Positions 36,777 through 45,298 of a stretch of 64,000 bases of DNA are shown one piece after another. The notes beneath the pieces were generated by a model that saw nothing but the letters and a program-made list of their open reading frames with translations, was not told the origin of the DNA and did no database searches. The stretch's first letter is position 1. Every line of letters starts with the position of its first letter. The DNA comes from Candidatus Marinarcus aquaticus (lineage in GTDB: Bacteria; Campylobacterota; Campylobacteria; Campylobacterales; Arcobacteraceae): the NCBI RefSeq assembly GCF_004116335.1, contig NZ_PDKN01000003.1, positions 306,021-370,020 of the forward strand, given 5' to 3'. A program made the translations under genes and the position numbers.

Positions 36777-37205
36777 TTATTCTTCTACTTTGTATTTTTC
36801 AGGTGCAAAGTTGTCGTAAATCCATGGAGCAACGAGCTGGGCCTCTTTTTGTGAAATAAACCCTTTTAAAGAGGGCATATTTCTGAACTGATCAAAAATA
36901 ATCTGCTCACAGTAACTTTTATCTTGGCTTGGGTTAAAGATATAATCTTCAATATGTTCAATCACCAATTTACGTAATTCTTTATTATTTTTAGGCTCTT
37001 CAATGGCATCCACTCCATAACTCACGCTTTTCATTGCAAGTGTGATATAAGGTGCCGCCATAAGGGCTTGCTCTCGCTCATTTTCTGGGGCATTAACTGC
37101 ATGACACATCAAACATTTTTTCGTATAAATCTTTGCGGGATTGTTTAAATCTTTTGAGAGCAGAAGGGTAATAAAAAATGAAATTATCACTAGTATTCGT
37201 AACAT
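36777..37205 (-). CDS. Periplasmic monohaem cytochrome c-like protein
   Basis: A 142-residue protein with a signal peptide (residues 1-17) and one haem-binding CLMCH motif (C31-H35). A likely distal methionine lies in FRNMPSLKG, and KEAQLVAPWIYDNF is a C-terminal helix typical of class I cytochromes. I chose the ATG at 37205, with AAAGGAGTC upstream, because it begins the signal peptide; the frame is open 18 codons further. The electron partner is unknown. Confidence 0.8.
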   Translation of the reverse strand: MLRILVIISFFITLLLSKDLNNPAKIYTKKCLMCHAVNAPENEREQALMAAPYITLAMKSVSYGVDAIEEPKNNKELRKLVIEHIEDYIFNPSQDKSYCEQIIFDQFRNMPSLKGFISQKEAQLVAPWIYDNFAPEKYKVEE

Positions 37206-37340
37206 AAAGAGACTCCTTTTTATTTTAGTATACCCAAACAAAATCACGATTATGTGCATAGAATGTAAAATTTATGACACATTTAAACTGCAACTTAGTT
37301 GCGTTTAAGTATAATCCCACAAATTTTTTTAAGGTTGACT

Positions 37341-37709
37341 ATGAAAAAACGAGGATTAAGTGTTAAACACGTTGAAGAAATAAAAGAACTTTTATTAGCA
37401 AATAAACAAAAAATTGAATCGGTCTTAGAAAGAATCAATGGTGAGTACGAGTCTTTAAGTGAAATGGACTTAAACGACGAAGCAGATTTTGCAGCAGCAA
37501 GTCGAGATTATGTCACGGATGTGAATATTCAAAAACAACAAATGGCAGAACTTGCAGCGATTAACCGAGCGTTAGCTAAAATTGCAAGCGGGGCATACGA
37601 TGGTCTGTGTGAGATGTGTGATAGCGAAATCACGCTTGCACGTTTACGTGTCAAACCACATGCGGTGTATTGCATTGATTGCCGAACATATATGGACAAC
37701 AAAAAGTAA
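37341..37709 (+). CDS. DksA/TraR-type zinc-finger protein
   Basis: A 122-residue DksA-like protein with an N-terminal coiled coil (about residues 8-85, including the DEADFAA region at the tip) and a four-cysteine zinc finger (C90, C93, C111, C114). DksA-type factors bind the RNA polymerase secondary channel and adjust transcription, often with ppGpp. The ATG at 37341 follows AAGGTTGACT; the frame upstream to 37299 has no ribosome site. It ends one base before the convergent MFS gene. Confidence 0.88.
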   Translation: MKKRGLSVKHVEEIKELLLANKQKIESVLERINGEYESLSEMDLNDEADFAAASRDYVTDVNIQKQQMAELAAINRALAKIASGAYDGLCEMCDSEITLARLRVKPHAVYCIDCRTYMDNKK

Positions 37710-38864
37710 TTACTTCTTATAAAAATGAAGCAAGAAGAGTCCTATCAGTGAAATAAGAAAAATACTGATGGCAATAGGGGTGAGTGTGGGGGTGTGAAAC
37801 AGAAGCACCACTGCAGAAATCAACGCCCCTATTCCAAACTGCACCACTCCAATTACAGAGGATGCCACGCCTGCATTTTTAGAAAAATCTTCCATGGCCA
37901 AAGCCGTACAATTTCCATAAATAAAGCCTGTAAGTCCCATATAAAGGGAAATAAAAAACATTGCCAATGGCAGGGAAATATCGTGTGAAACGGCGATAAA
38001 ACATGCCGCTAAAATCAGTTGAATACTCAAAGCAAACTGTACTAAGGTTCGTGCGGTATACTGTTTGAGCAGTTTGATATTGAACTGAATCATCACCATC
38101 AAGACCACAATACTAAAGCCAAAGAAAAAAGGGAACATATCCGTTGAAATGCCATAATACTCAATATAAATAAATGAGGATTTTGCAATGAGTATGAACA
38201 TCCCTGAAAACCCCAATCCTAAAACCAGCATGATTAGCATGGCATTTCTGTTTTTAAAGACTATTTTATACGACTCCAACGCTTTGGTTTTGACATAAGT
38301 GTAGCTCTCTTGTAAATCTTTGTAGATCATTAATGCCACAATTAAGGCATATAATCCTAAAAAGATAAAAATACCTTCCCACGGAAAAAAGTGAATAATA
38401 AAGGCACCAATTGCAGGTGCTACAAGCGGTGCAATGCTTCGTATGCTTCCAATAAGTGAGAAGATTTTAGCGGCTTCTTGACCATGAAAAATGTCTCGTA
38501 CAACGGCATTGGCATTGACTACAATTAAACCACCAAAAAAGGCTTCAATAAATCGATACAACCAAAGTTCGTAAATATTGGTAGAAAAGACAATGATAAA
38601 GCTGAAAAAGGCAAAACCAAGCAGTCCAATAAGTGAACTTTTTCGTCGCCCAATTCTATCTGAGACCACGCCTCCAAAGATTTGACCTAACGCAAACCCG
38701 ATAAGAAAAATAGAGAGTGTGAGTTCCACTTTTTCAATGCCTACTGCAAAATCTTGCGCCATATTAGGAATGGAAGGAATATATGTATCAATGGACATGG
38801 GTGCCACAGCAGATAAAATCGATAAGAGTATGATCAAATAGATATGATTGATGGATTTTTTCAA
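37710..38864 (-). CDS. Bcr/CflA-family MFS drug exporter
   Basis: A 384-residue, 12-helix major facilitator of the Bcr/CflA group. SIDTYIPSIPNMA in helix 1 and GGVVSDRIGRRKSSL (loop 2-3 motif) are typical, as is QLILAACFIA in the second half. It should export drugs or metabolites by proton antiport. A MarR regulator gene lies 27 bases upstream in the same direction, so the two probably form an operon and respond to an exported compound. Confidence 0.9.
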   Translation of the reverse strand: MKKSINHIYLIILLSILSAVAPMSIDTYIPSIPNMAQDFAVGIEKVELTLSIFLIGFALGQIFGGVVSDRIGRRKSSLIGLLGFAFFSFIIVFSTNIYELWLYRFIEAFFGGLIVVNANAVVRDIFHGQEAAKIFSLIGSIRSIAPLVAPAIGAFIIHFFPWEGIFIFLGLYALIVALMIYKDLQESYTYVKTKALESYKIVFKNRNAMLIMLVLGLGFSGMFILIAKSSFIYIEYYGISTDMFPFFFGFSIVVLMVMIQFNIKLLKQYTARTLVQFALSIQLILAACFIAVSHDISLPLAMFFISLYMGLTGFIYGNCTALAMEDFSKNAGVASSVIGVVQFGIGALISAVVLLFHTPTLTPIAISIFLISLIGLFLLHFYKK

Positions 38865-38891
38865 ATCATGCCTTCAGTAAAAATAATACAA

Positions 38892-39308
38892 CTAAGAAGA
38901 GAGTTTATCAAGGGAGTTAAAAAGAGCCGTTATTTCTTCAGGTGAAAGTTTGTTGCTAAGTTGTTGTCTAAAGGCTGAAATGGTTGCGTGTGTTTGCTGT
39001 AAAATCTCTTCACCTTTAGAAGTTAACTGGATGGTCTTACTTCGTTTATCATTTTCAGAATCACTTTTTGTAATGAAACCTTTCTTTTCTAAAGCATTAA
39101 GCGTTCGACAAATCGTTGTTTTGTCTTTACGTAACATGTCCGCAATTATGGTTTGAGTGACATCTTTTTCATACTTGATGATTTCCAATGTTGCTCGTTG
39201 TTCTATGGCAATACCGTAAGGGAGTAAAAGCTTATTCAAATTTTGATTGATGGTATTGGCACATTTACTCAAACTATAACCGATGGATTTTCTTAATGCA
39301 TAATTCAT
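38892..39308 (-). CDS. MarR-family transcriptional regulator
   Basis: A 138-residue winged-helix regulator. ADMLRKDKTTICRTLNALEKKGFITKSDSENDKRSKTI is the recognition helix and wing of MarR proteins. The ATG at 39308 is preferred; an in-frame TTG at 39335 lies inside a palindrome and has no ribosome site. It is the first gene of a pair with the MFS exporter, which it probably represses together with itself. Confidence 0.9.
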   Translation of the reverse strand: MNYALRKSIGYSLSKCANTINQNLNKLLLPYGIAIEQRATLEIIKYEKDVTQTIIADMLRKDKTTICRTLNALEKKGFITKSDSENDKRSKTIQLTSKGEEILQQTHATISAFRQQLSNKLSPEEITALFNSLDKLSS

Positions 39309-39323
39309 AAAGCTCTCTTCTAG

Positions 39324-39335
39324 TTGTATATACAA
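39324..39335. promoter_or_regulatory. Perfect palindrome, probable MarR operator
   Basis: TTGTATATACAA is a perfect 12-base palindrome centred about 20 bases before the marR ATG, a position expected for an autoregulatory MarR operator. Confidence 0.55.
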
Positions 39336-39441
39336 TTATTACACAAGCAGACTTTTTGAAAGCTTACATTTTAAAGTTAATATTTAATGCAAAGTTCAAT
39401 ATACTCTTATATAATGATAGAAAGAATACAGAGGAAATGGC

Positions 39442-40503
39442 ATGCTGATGTTTATTTATTTTCTCATTGCTGTGGGAGTCTCTTTTTTATGTTCCATTCT
39501 TGAAGCGGTGCTTCTAAGTATCACGGCTTCACATATTGAAGTGGTCAAAAGCAAAAATGAAAAATTGGGTGCTTTGATGTACAGACAAAAAGAGCAGATT
39601 AATATCTCTATTGGAGCTATTTTAACGCTCAATACCTTTGCACACACATTGGGTGCAGCAGGAGTGGGAAGTGAAGCAGTGAAACTCTTTGGTGAAGAGT
39701 TTATGTTTTATATCTCAGCTGTATTGACGATTTTGATTTTGGTTTTCAGTGAGATCATTCCTAAAACGTTAGGGGCAAACTACTGGAAGAGTTTGGGTGG
39801 TATTTCCACACGCATTATTTCAGTGTTGGTTTTTATCACGTATCCTTTGGTCATTATCATGAATAAAATCACAGCTTTTATCAGCAAAGATGGGAAATCC
39901 TCTATTTCACGAGAAGAGGTTGCAGCAGCTGCTAGCATTGCCCAAGCAAGCGGGGTATTAAAAGATTCTGAAAGTGATGTCATAGAGAACCTTTTGAATC
40001 TTGATGAGATGAAAGTAAAGCAGATACACACCCCAAGAAGTGTCATGTTTGCTCTTGATAAACACGAGCTTTTGGACTCTTTTTATAATGCGCAAACCCG
40101 TATCAATTTTGATAAAATGAAAGAGTACTCTAGAGTACCTATTTATGATGAACACATTGATAACATTGTGGGGTTAGTCATTTCAAAAGAGTATTTTCAT
40201 GAACATATCACTGATAGCTTAGAGAATAAAGAAGCCATCATCAAACCGGTTTATAAAATTAATGAAAATATTCCTGTATCAAAACTGTTGAACCTTTTTC
40301 TTTCACGTAATGAACATCTCTTTGTGGTGACAGACAATTATGGACAAACCGAAGGGGTCGTTACTTTAGAAGATGCCATTGAGACTCTTTTGGGCATTGA
40401 GATTGTGGATGAGTTGGATAACAATGTTGATTTGCGTGAAGTGGCAAAAGTGAAAATGAAGCTGTTGCGTAAAAAGATTTTACAACAACAGCATCGCTCT
40501 TAA
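39442..40503 (+). CDS. CNNM/CorB-type membrane protein with CBS domains
   Basis: A 353-residue protein with a DUF21 (CNNM) membrane domain (residues 1-170, four helices; ILEAVLLSI and NTFAHTLGAAGVG are typical) and two CBS domains (about 190-315; FVVTDNYGQTEGVVTLEDAIETLLG). Such proteins move or sense Mg2+ or other divalent ions. The C-terminal CorC_HlyC domain of longer relatives is absent. GAGGAAATGGC precedes the ATG at 39442. The 3' end overlaps the convergent phosphatase gene by four bases. Confidence 0.9.
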   Translation: MLMFIYFLIAVGVSFLCSILEAVLLSITASHIEVVKSKNEKLGALMYRQKEQINISIGAILTLNTFAHTLGAAGVGSEAVKLFGEEFMFYISAVLTILILVFSEIIPKTLGANYWKSLGGISTRIISVLVFITYPLVIIMNKITAFISKDGKSSISREEVAAAASIAQASGVLKDSESDVIENLLNLDEMKVKQIHTPRSVMFALDKHELLDSFYNAQTRINFDKMKEYSRVPIYDEHIDNIVGLVISKEYFHEHITDSLENKEAIIKPVYKINENIPVSKLLNLFLSRNEHLFVVTDNYGQTEGVVTLEDAIETLLGIEIVDELDNNVDLREVAKVKMKLLRKKILQQQHRS

Positions 40504-41156
40504 TGTTTTTGTATAATATCCCAAATATCTAAAGGCGTAGAGGCTAAAAAGTCTGCGCCGGCTTCTTCAAGCTCTTCTTTGGGACGAAATCCCCACAATA
40601 CGCCTATGCTTTTCATCTGTGCGGCTTGCGCGGTTTTTATATCTGTGGGTGTATCACCCACATAAAAAATCTCATGTGGTTCAAGCTTTAACGCGTGCGC
40701 AATATTCATAGCCCCCATAGGATGAGGTTTTTTAGGCACGTCCTCTTTTTGCCCGTGCACTTCTAAAAAGGCATACTCTTGAAAAAGTGTTTCCACATAT
40801 TTACACGTAAATGGGTGCGGTTTATTGGAAAGTACCGCCAGTTTTATTTTCTCTTGTTGTAAGATATCAAGCAGTTCATAAATGCCGTCGTATGCAGATG
40901 TGTTTTCACATAATACGGCATCATAGACTTTGGTATAGCGCTTAAACACTTTTTGAATGAGTTCTTCAGAACTGTTTTGGGGTACGGCTCTTTGAGTTAA
41001 AAACAGTGCACCATCTCCTACAAAATGGTTATATTTATGCAGTTCATGTGTGGGTAAATCAAACTCTTTTAATACCTCGTTCATACAAACAGCAATATCT
41101 TCCAATGAGTCAATGAGTGTGCCATCAAGGTCAAATATCACGGCTTTGGTCTTCAT
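40500..41156 (-). CDS. gph: HAD-family phosphatase, phosphoglycolate phosphatase-like
   Basis: A 218-residue HAD hydrolase. Motif I FDLDGTLIDS (D9, D11), motif II VLSNKP, motif III KPHP and motif IV VGDTPTDI are all present, with a four-helix cap of subclass I (about residues 17-85). It most resembles phosphoglycolate phosphatase (Gph), which removes 2-phosphoglycolate formed in DNA repair or by oxygenase side reactions. The exact substrate is not certain. Confidence 0.85.
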   Translation of the reverse strand: MKTKAVIFDLDGTLIDSLEDIAVCMNEVLKEFDLPTHELHKYNHFVGDGALFLTQRAVPQNSSEELIQKVFKRYTKVYDAVLCENTSAYDGIYELLDILQQEKIKLAVLSNKPHPFTCKYVETLFQEYAFLEVHGQKEDVPKKPHPMGAMNIAHALKLEPHEIFYVGDTPTDIKTAQAAQMKSIGVLWGFRPKEELEEAGADFLASTPLDIWDIIQKH

Positions 41157-41239
41157 GTGTATCCTTTGTTTCTTGATAATATTTTTAGCAAAAACAAACC
41201 AAATATTGACTAAAATGAATAAAAGTTTTAAGGGGTTTT

Positions 41240-41644
41240 ATGGAAAATGAAGATTGGCGATTGGTGCACACCAATGATATCAACCAGATACTCAAAGTGC
41301 GTACGCATATCATTGATAAAAAGAAGAGTGTTTTTAAAGAACTGCTCATCATCAAACATCAATATACCACTTCAGATGACGTGCTGTTTCCAGAAGTAAG
41401 CACCTTGGGCTTTTTAAACTCATTGGAGCAACAAGCCCTGCTTCCTTTAGAAAAAGAGGGTGTGTTTGTATTTGTAGCAACCAATATTGCTAAAGGTAAC
41501 ATTGAACTCTATTTATATTGTAAAGATGCAAAAAGTGCTGTGATGTTGTGCATTGAAACACTTAAAAAAATGCCTGCGTTTAAAGTGGAGTTTGAAATAC
41601 GAAACGATCCGAACTGGAGTCAGTTTATATTGCTGAATGTGTAG
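41240..41644 (+). CDS. DUF695-like protein
   Basis: A 134-residue soluble protein. The GVFVFVATNIAKGNIELYLYCKDA strand pair and the C-terminal FEIRNDPNWSQF resemble DUF695, in which a DP-W ending is typical. AAGGGG precedes the ATG. Its last 20 bases overlap the end of the convergent MFS gene. Function unknown. Confidence 0.6.
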   Translation: MENEDWRLVHTNDINQILKVRTHIIDKKKSVFKELLIIKHQYTTSDDVLFPEVSTLGFLNSLEQQALLPLEKEGVFVFVATNIAKGNIELYLYCKDAKSAVMLCIETLKKMPAFKVEFEIRNDPNWSQFILLNV

Positions 41645-42812
41645 CTGGCTTCTCTTTTGAGAAAATAAAGGCACCAAGTGCTGCACTGAAACACAACAGC
41701 ATACAGACTAAAAAGACCATATCAAAACTGCCATTAAGATCAAACATATATCCTGCAATGAATGGAGCAATGGCTTGTCCTATCGCAAAAATCATCGTCA
41801 CCATTGAAAAGACTTGCGCTGTTTTATGCTTACCAAAATGAATGGAGGTCAATAACGTAATCAAAGGTGGAATACTCCATGCTGTAAATCCAAAGAGCAT
41901 GGCAGAGAGTATGACTGTGCCATAAGGCATATCAAAAGCTAAGACCATGTGTGAACAACTCAGGGTTACATAAATAAGAATAAGGGTTTTATAACTTCCT
42001 ACTCTATCGGCTAAAGCACCTAAAATTGGGGTTGAAATAAGTGATGTAAAACCAAGAAGTGCCCAAAAAGTGCCGCCATCATGAATCGACACACGGTATT
42101 TGTCCATCACCGCATAAACAAAGTAGGTTATGTACACCACATAGGTCAATCCAAAAACGCTATAAAGCCATGTGATTTTCCAGAAACTGCTTGTTAAAAG
42201 CGTCTTTTTGATGTTAAAAGGTTCCTCTTCATCGTGTTGGTGAGTGTCTGGTTGTACCAATGTAAATTTGCTTAACAGCGCAATTAAAAGTGTTAACAAC
42301 GCAAAACTGTTCCACGACACACTCCATGCATTTATCTTTATGTGTTGTTCGATAAAGGGGACATAAAAACCTGAAAAAATAATGGCATAACCAAAACCAG
42401 TGATGATAAAACCCAAGGCCTTTCCTCGTTTTTCTTGGGGAATCATGTGTGTGATGTAAACCATGATAGAGATATTGGGAATGGCACTGGAAAGCCCACT
42501 TAAAGCATAGAAAAAAGCAACCATTTTATAATCATCAAAGAGCGTCATACAAAACATACTAACAGCTTGAAGTAGAAGCATTGAAGCAATCAAATTTGAG
42601 GTTTGAAACCGTTTATAGAGGTAACTTACTGCAAAAATACCGATAAAATAACCCACAAAATTGGAGGTGCTAATGAAGCCTGAAAGGGTTGTTGAGATAT
42701 TTAAAGAGTGCTCTAAATTAGGAAGCACCATACCAAAACCAAACCGACCCAAACCCAAACATGCAAACAAAATGAGCAAAGAGGTCAGTAAGATGGTTCG
42801 GTAGGGTTGCAT
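41625..42812 (-). CDS. YbfB/YjiJ-family MFS transporter
   Basis: A 395-residue, 12-helix transporter. GLGRFGFGMVLPNLEHSL in helix 1 is characteristic of the YbfB/YjiJ branch of the major facilitator superfamily, and a charged central loop (DTHQHDEEEPF) separates the halves. The substrate is unknown. The start overlaps the stop of the small membrane-protein gene by one base. Confidence 0.85.
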   Translation of the reverse strand: MQPYRTILLTSLLILFACLGLGRFGFGMVLPNLEHSLNISTTLSGFISTSNFVGYFIGIFAVSYLYKRFQTSNLIASMLLLQAVSMFCMTLFDDYKMVAFFYALSGLSSAIPNISIMVYITHMIPQEKRGKALGFIITGFGYAIIFSGFYVPFIEQHIKINAWSVSWNSFALLTLLIALLSKFTLVQPDTHQHDEEEPFNIKKTLLTSSFWKITWLYSVFGLTYVVYITYFVYAVMDKYRVSIHDGGTFWALLGFTSLISTPILGALADRVGSYKTLILIYVTLSCSHMVLAFDMPYGTVILSAMLFGFTAWSIPPLITLLTSIHFGKHKTAQVFSMVTMIFAIGQAIAPFIAGYMFDLNGSFDMVFLVCMLLCFSAALGAFIFSKEKPATHSAI

Positions 42813-43210
42813 TATGCTTTGAGGTTTTTAAGCAGTTGAATAAAGTTTTGAGTGTGAATTTTACTGATGTACAAATAGATAAACGTTACAATGACAATAT
42901 TGATATGTATGAGTGCTTCAGCCATTGAGAATGTCAACATCAATACGCCCGCAATCAGAATAAAAAATGGATACGCCAGTTTGATTAAGCTTTTGTCTTT
43001 TTCAAGTTGGATTTCATACTCCAATAAGTTAGTTGTGATAAAAGCATTATCCTCTTCGGTGAGCTTGTTGTCCTCTTTAAGTTGTGTGAGTTGACTTAAG
43101 ACATTCATCTTTTTTTTGTATTGATAGAACTTATAGATGATACCTGCAACTATAATGATTGAGAGAAGATTTGATATTAATTCAAGTGGGAAACCAGTCG
43201 ATTCACTCAT
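42812..43210 (-). CDS. Small membrane protein, three predicted helices
   Basis: A 132-residue protein with membrane segments at about 8-26, 78-96 and 98-114, and a charged, probably cytoplasmic, middle loop (about 27-77) rich in K/E and likely helical. I do not recognise a family. It is translationally coupled to the MFS gene downstream, so it may be a partner of that transporter. Confidence 0.6.
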   Translation of the reverse strand: MSESTGFPLELISNLLSIIIVAGIIYKFYQYKKKMNVLSQLTQLKEDNKLTEEDNAFITTNLLEYEIQLEKDKSLIKLAYPFFILIAGVLMLTFSMAEALIHINIVIVTFIYLYISKIHTQNFIQLLKNLKA

Positions 43211-43321
43211 GCTTTGCCTTTACTCTTTTTACATATAGTACAAAAAAGTTTCTAAATTTAACTCCTTATTAAAACCTTTTTATTGTATAATCTGCACTGA
43301 ATTTTATAAGAAAGATGAATA

Positions 43322-43843
43322 TTGAAAATAAAAAAAGAGTATATTCCCGTTATCAGTTTTGTTGTAATCCTGTTTTTCATTTTGGTTCTTTTTGTACCTA
43401 AATTCAGACAAACTTTGTTGGCTTATCATGAATCTATCAAAGATTTACTCACCTCTTCATACTCTATAAATGGTTGGATTTTACTCTTTTTTATTCTCTT
43501 CTCAGTCATTGGATTCTCTTTTGTGTTGTATCAACTCTATTACACGCAACCTATTCGTGCATTTTATATGTCGTATAAAACCGATACAATTAAAGATGCC
43601 GTATGGAAATGGCAGTGGCAAGAAAGCAGTATTGAACACTTGTGGTGTTATTGTCCTACGTGTAACAGTGAATTGTCGTATGAGAGTGATCACCTGCTTT
43701 TTCAAACAACTTTTACGTGTCCATACTGTAATAAAGAGGTTACGAAAATGGAGGGTTCAAATGTGAACTATGTTTTGAATTTTATCAAAAGAGAAATTCG
43801 ACGTAATATTCAACGCCAAATAAAAGAAAAAACTCAAAAATAA
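43322..43843 (+). CDS. Membrane protein with zinc ribbon
   Basis: A 173-residue protein with two membrane helices (about 9-26 and 50-70) and a cytoplasmic zinc ribbon, CPTC (from C110) and CPYC (from C134), then a basic tail (RREIRRNIQRQIKEK-like). It starts at TTG 43322; the only nearby ATG is out of frame. No family is recognised. The function is unknown. Confidence 0.6.
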   Translation: MKIKKEYIPVISFVVILFFILVLFVPKFRQTLLAYHESIKDLLTSSYSINGWILLFFILFSVIGFSFVLYQLYYTQPIRAFYMSYKTDTIKDAVWKWQWQESSIEHLWCYCPTCNSELSYESDHLLFQTTFTCPYCNKEVTKMEGSNVNYVLNFIKREIRRNIQRQIKEKTQK

Positions 43844-43898
43844 TATTCATAATATCACTTTTATGTTATAATCAAAAATAATCTGTAAAGGATGGACT

Positions 43899-44321
43899 AT
43901 GAAAGTGCAAGAAAATGGACTTTGTCCCTGTAACAGTGGTAAGGCTTATCATAAATGTTGTAAAATACTGCACGATGGAATGAAGAACGCCAGTAACGCT
44001 TTGGAGTTGATGCGTTCGCGATACAGTGCCTATGCAAAGCAAAGAGCGCACTATATTATTAATACAACACATCCCAAGAACGAAGAGTATTCAAACGATT
44101 TGCCCTCGTGGTTCTGTGCTATAAATAATTTTATGCAAAGCACCACGTTTGAAGATCTCAAAGTATTAGACTTCAATGAAAAAAACAATGAAGCTTTTGT
44201 GATCTTTCAAGCAGTTTTGAGCCTAGATGGTCAAGATTGTTCATTTACAGAAAGAAGTCATTTTATTAAAGAGAATGACTTTTGGTACTATGAAAGTGGG
44301 GAAATCTTTGAACAGATATAA
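43899..44321 (+). CDS. YchJ-like SEC-C protein
   Basis: A 140-residue protein of the YchJ (UPF0225) group. It opens with the SEC-C metal-binding motif CPCNSGKAYHKCC (residues 9-21) and continues LMRSRYSAYAKQRAHYIINTTHP, the NTF2-like YchJ core. The second, C-terminal SEC-C motif of longer relatives is missing. AAAGGATGGACT precedes the ATG. Function unknown. Confidence 0.85.
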   Translation: MKVQENGLCPCNSGKAYHKCCKILHDGMKNASNALELMRSRYSAYAKQRAHYIINTTHPKNEEYSNDLPSWFCAINNFMQSTTFEDLKVLDFNEKNNEAFVIFQAVLSLDGQDCSFTERSHFIKENDFWYYESGEIFEQI

Positions 44322-44333
44322 AAGGCAGTAGAT

Positions 44334-45074
44334 ATGAAGATTTTGCTCGCACCTGCTGAGACAAAAAACAGCGGGGGCAACCAAGCAGTGTATGGGAAAA
44401 ACAATTTCTGTTTTCCCCAGCTGTTTGAAAAAAGAGATGCCATTGTACAGATGTATGAGGCACATGTGAAACATTTAGACCCCAAAGCTTTGAGTGCTTG
44501 GTTTGGTCTGAAAAATGATAAAGAGGTGCAAAAATACGCACACACACTTTTAGATAAACCGGGCATGAAAGCCATACAGCGTTATAACGGTGTGGCATTT
44601 GATGCTTTGGAATATGACAACTTAACAACAAAAGCACAAGCGTACATTGATAAAAATGTGGTGCTTTTTTCTAATCTTTTTGGGCCTATTTTGGCTTGTG
44701 ATATTATCCCTGATTATAAATACAAACAAGGTGCAAAGTTACCAAACATCAGTGTAGAGAGATACTATTGTGAGAACTTTACTGATGCATTGGATAATTT
44801 TTTGGGTGAAGAAGTATTGGATCTTCGTGCTGGGTTTTATGAAAAATTTTATAAAGTCAAACACGCCAATGTTTTAACTTTTAAATTCATCAAAGAAGGC
44901 AAAGTTGTCAGTCACTGGGCAAAACATTATCGAGGACGTGTTTTAAACGCCGTAGCCAAACACAACATACAAAATTTCAGTGAATTTATGCAGATGCAAA
45001 TTGAGGGTTTACAACTCTTAGAAATTCAAGAAAAAAAGAATAATAAACTGCTTATTCTGAATATTGTCGATTAA
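44334..45074 (+). CDS. yaaA: YaaA-family peroxide-stress protein
   Basis: A 246-residue member of UPF0246/DUF328. Family signs are the start MKILLAPAETK, the central RYNGVAFDAL and the C-terminal HYRGRVLNAVAKHNI. E. coli YaaA lowers free iron during peroxide stress and binds DNA. It lies 12 bases after the YchJ-like gene and is probably in the same transcript; AAAGGCAG precedes the ATG. Confidence 0.88.
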   Translation: MKILLAPAETKNSGGNQAVYGKNNFCFPQLFEKRDAIVQMYEAHVKHLDPKALSAWFGLKNDKEVQKYAHTLLDKPGMKAIQRYNGVAFDALEYDNLTTKAQAYIDKNVVLFSNLFGPILACDIIPDYKYKQGAKLPNISVERYYCENFTDALDNFLGEEVLDLRAGFYEKFYKVKHANVLTFKFIKEGKVVSHWAKHYRGRVLNAVAKHNIQNFSEFMQMQIEGLQLLEIQEKKNNKLLILNIVD

Positions 45075-45114
45075 TTTCGGTTTTTTCGAATAAAAAAAAT
45101 AATAACTACTATCT

Positions 45115-45146
45115 AAAGACTCATTCGAAAAAGTGGGTCTTTTCTT
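45115..45146 (+). terminator. Probable terminator after yaaA
   Basis: AAAGACTC pairs with GGGTCTTT (with one G-T) around a 12-base loop, followed by TCTT. It separates yaaA from the TMAO reductase operon. Confidence 0.55.
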
Positions 45147-45298
45147 ACTTTATCTTTTAAGAAACAGACAAAATAATAAATTTTCAGCTCTTCCTTGACA
45201 CAATTTCGCCACAAAACTTCTTTATAATTTTATTAAATAAAAAAATTAAAAGTTAATTTTATAGAAATATATAGATTAATTTTCAAAAGGAGATTGAG

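Noticed and set aside
44266..44637. Several minus-strand frames opposite the YchJ-like and yaaA genes
   Set aside because: Three overlapping shadow frames without ribosome sites; the plus-strand genes are recognisable families.
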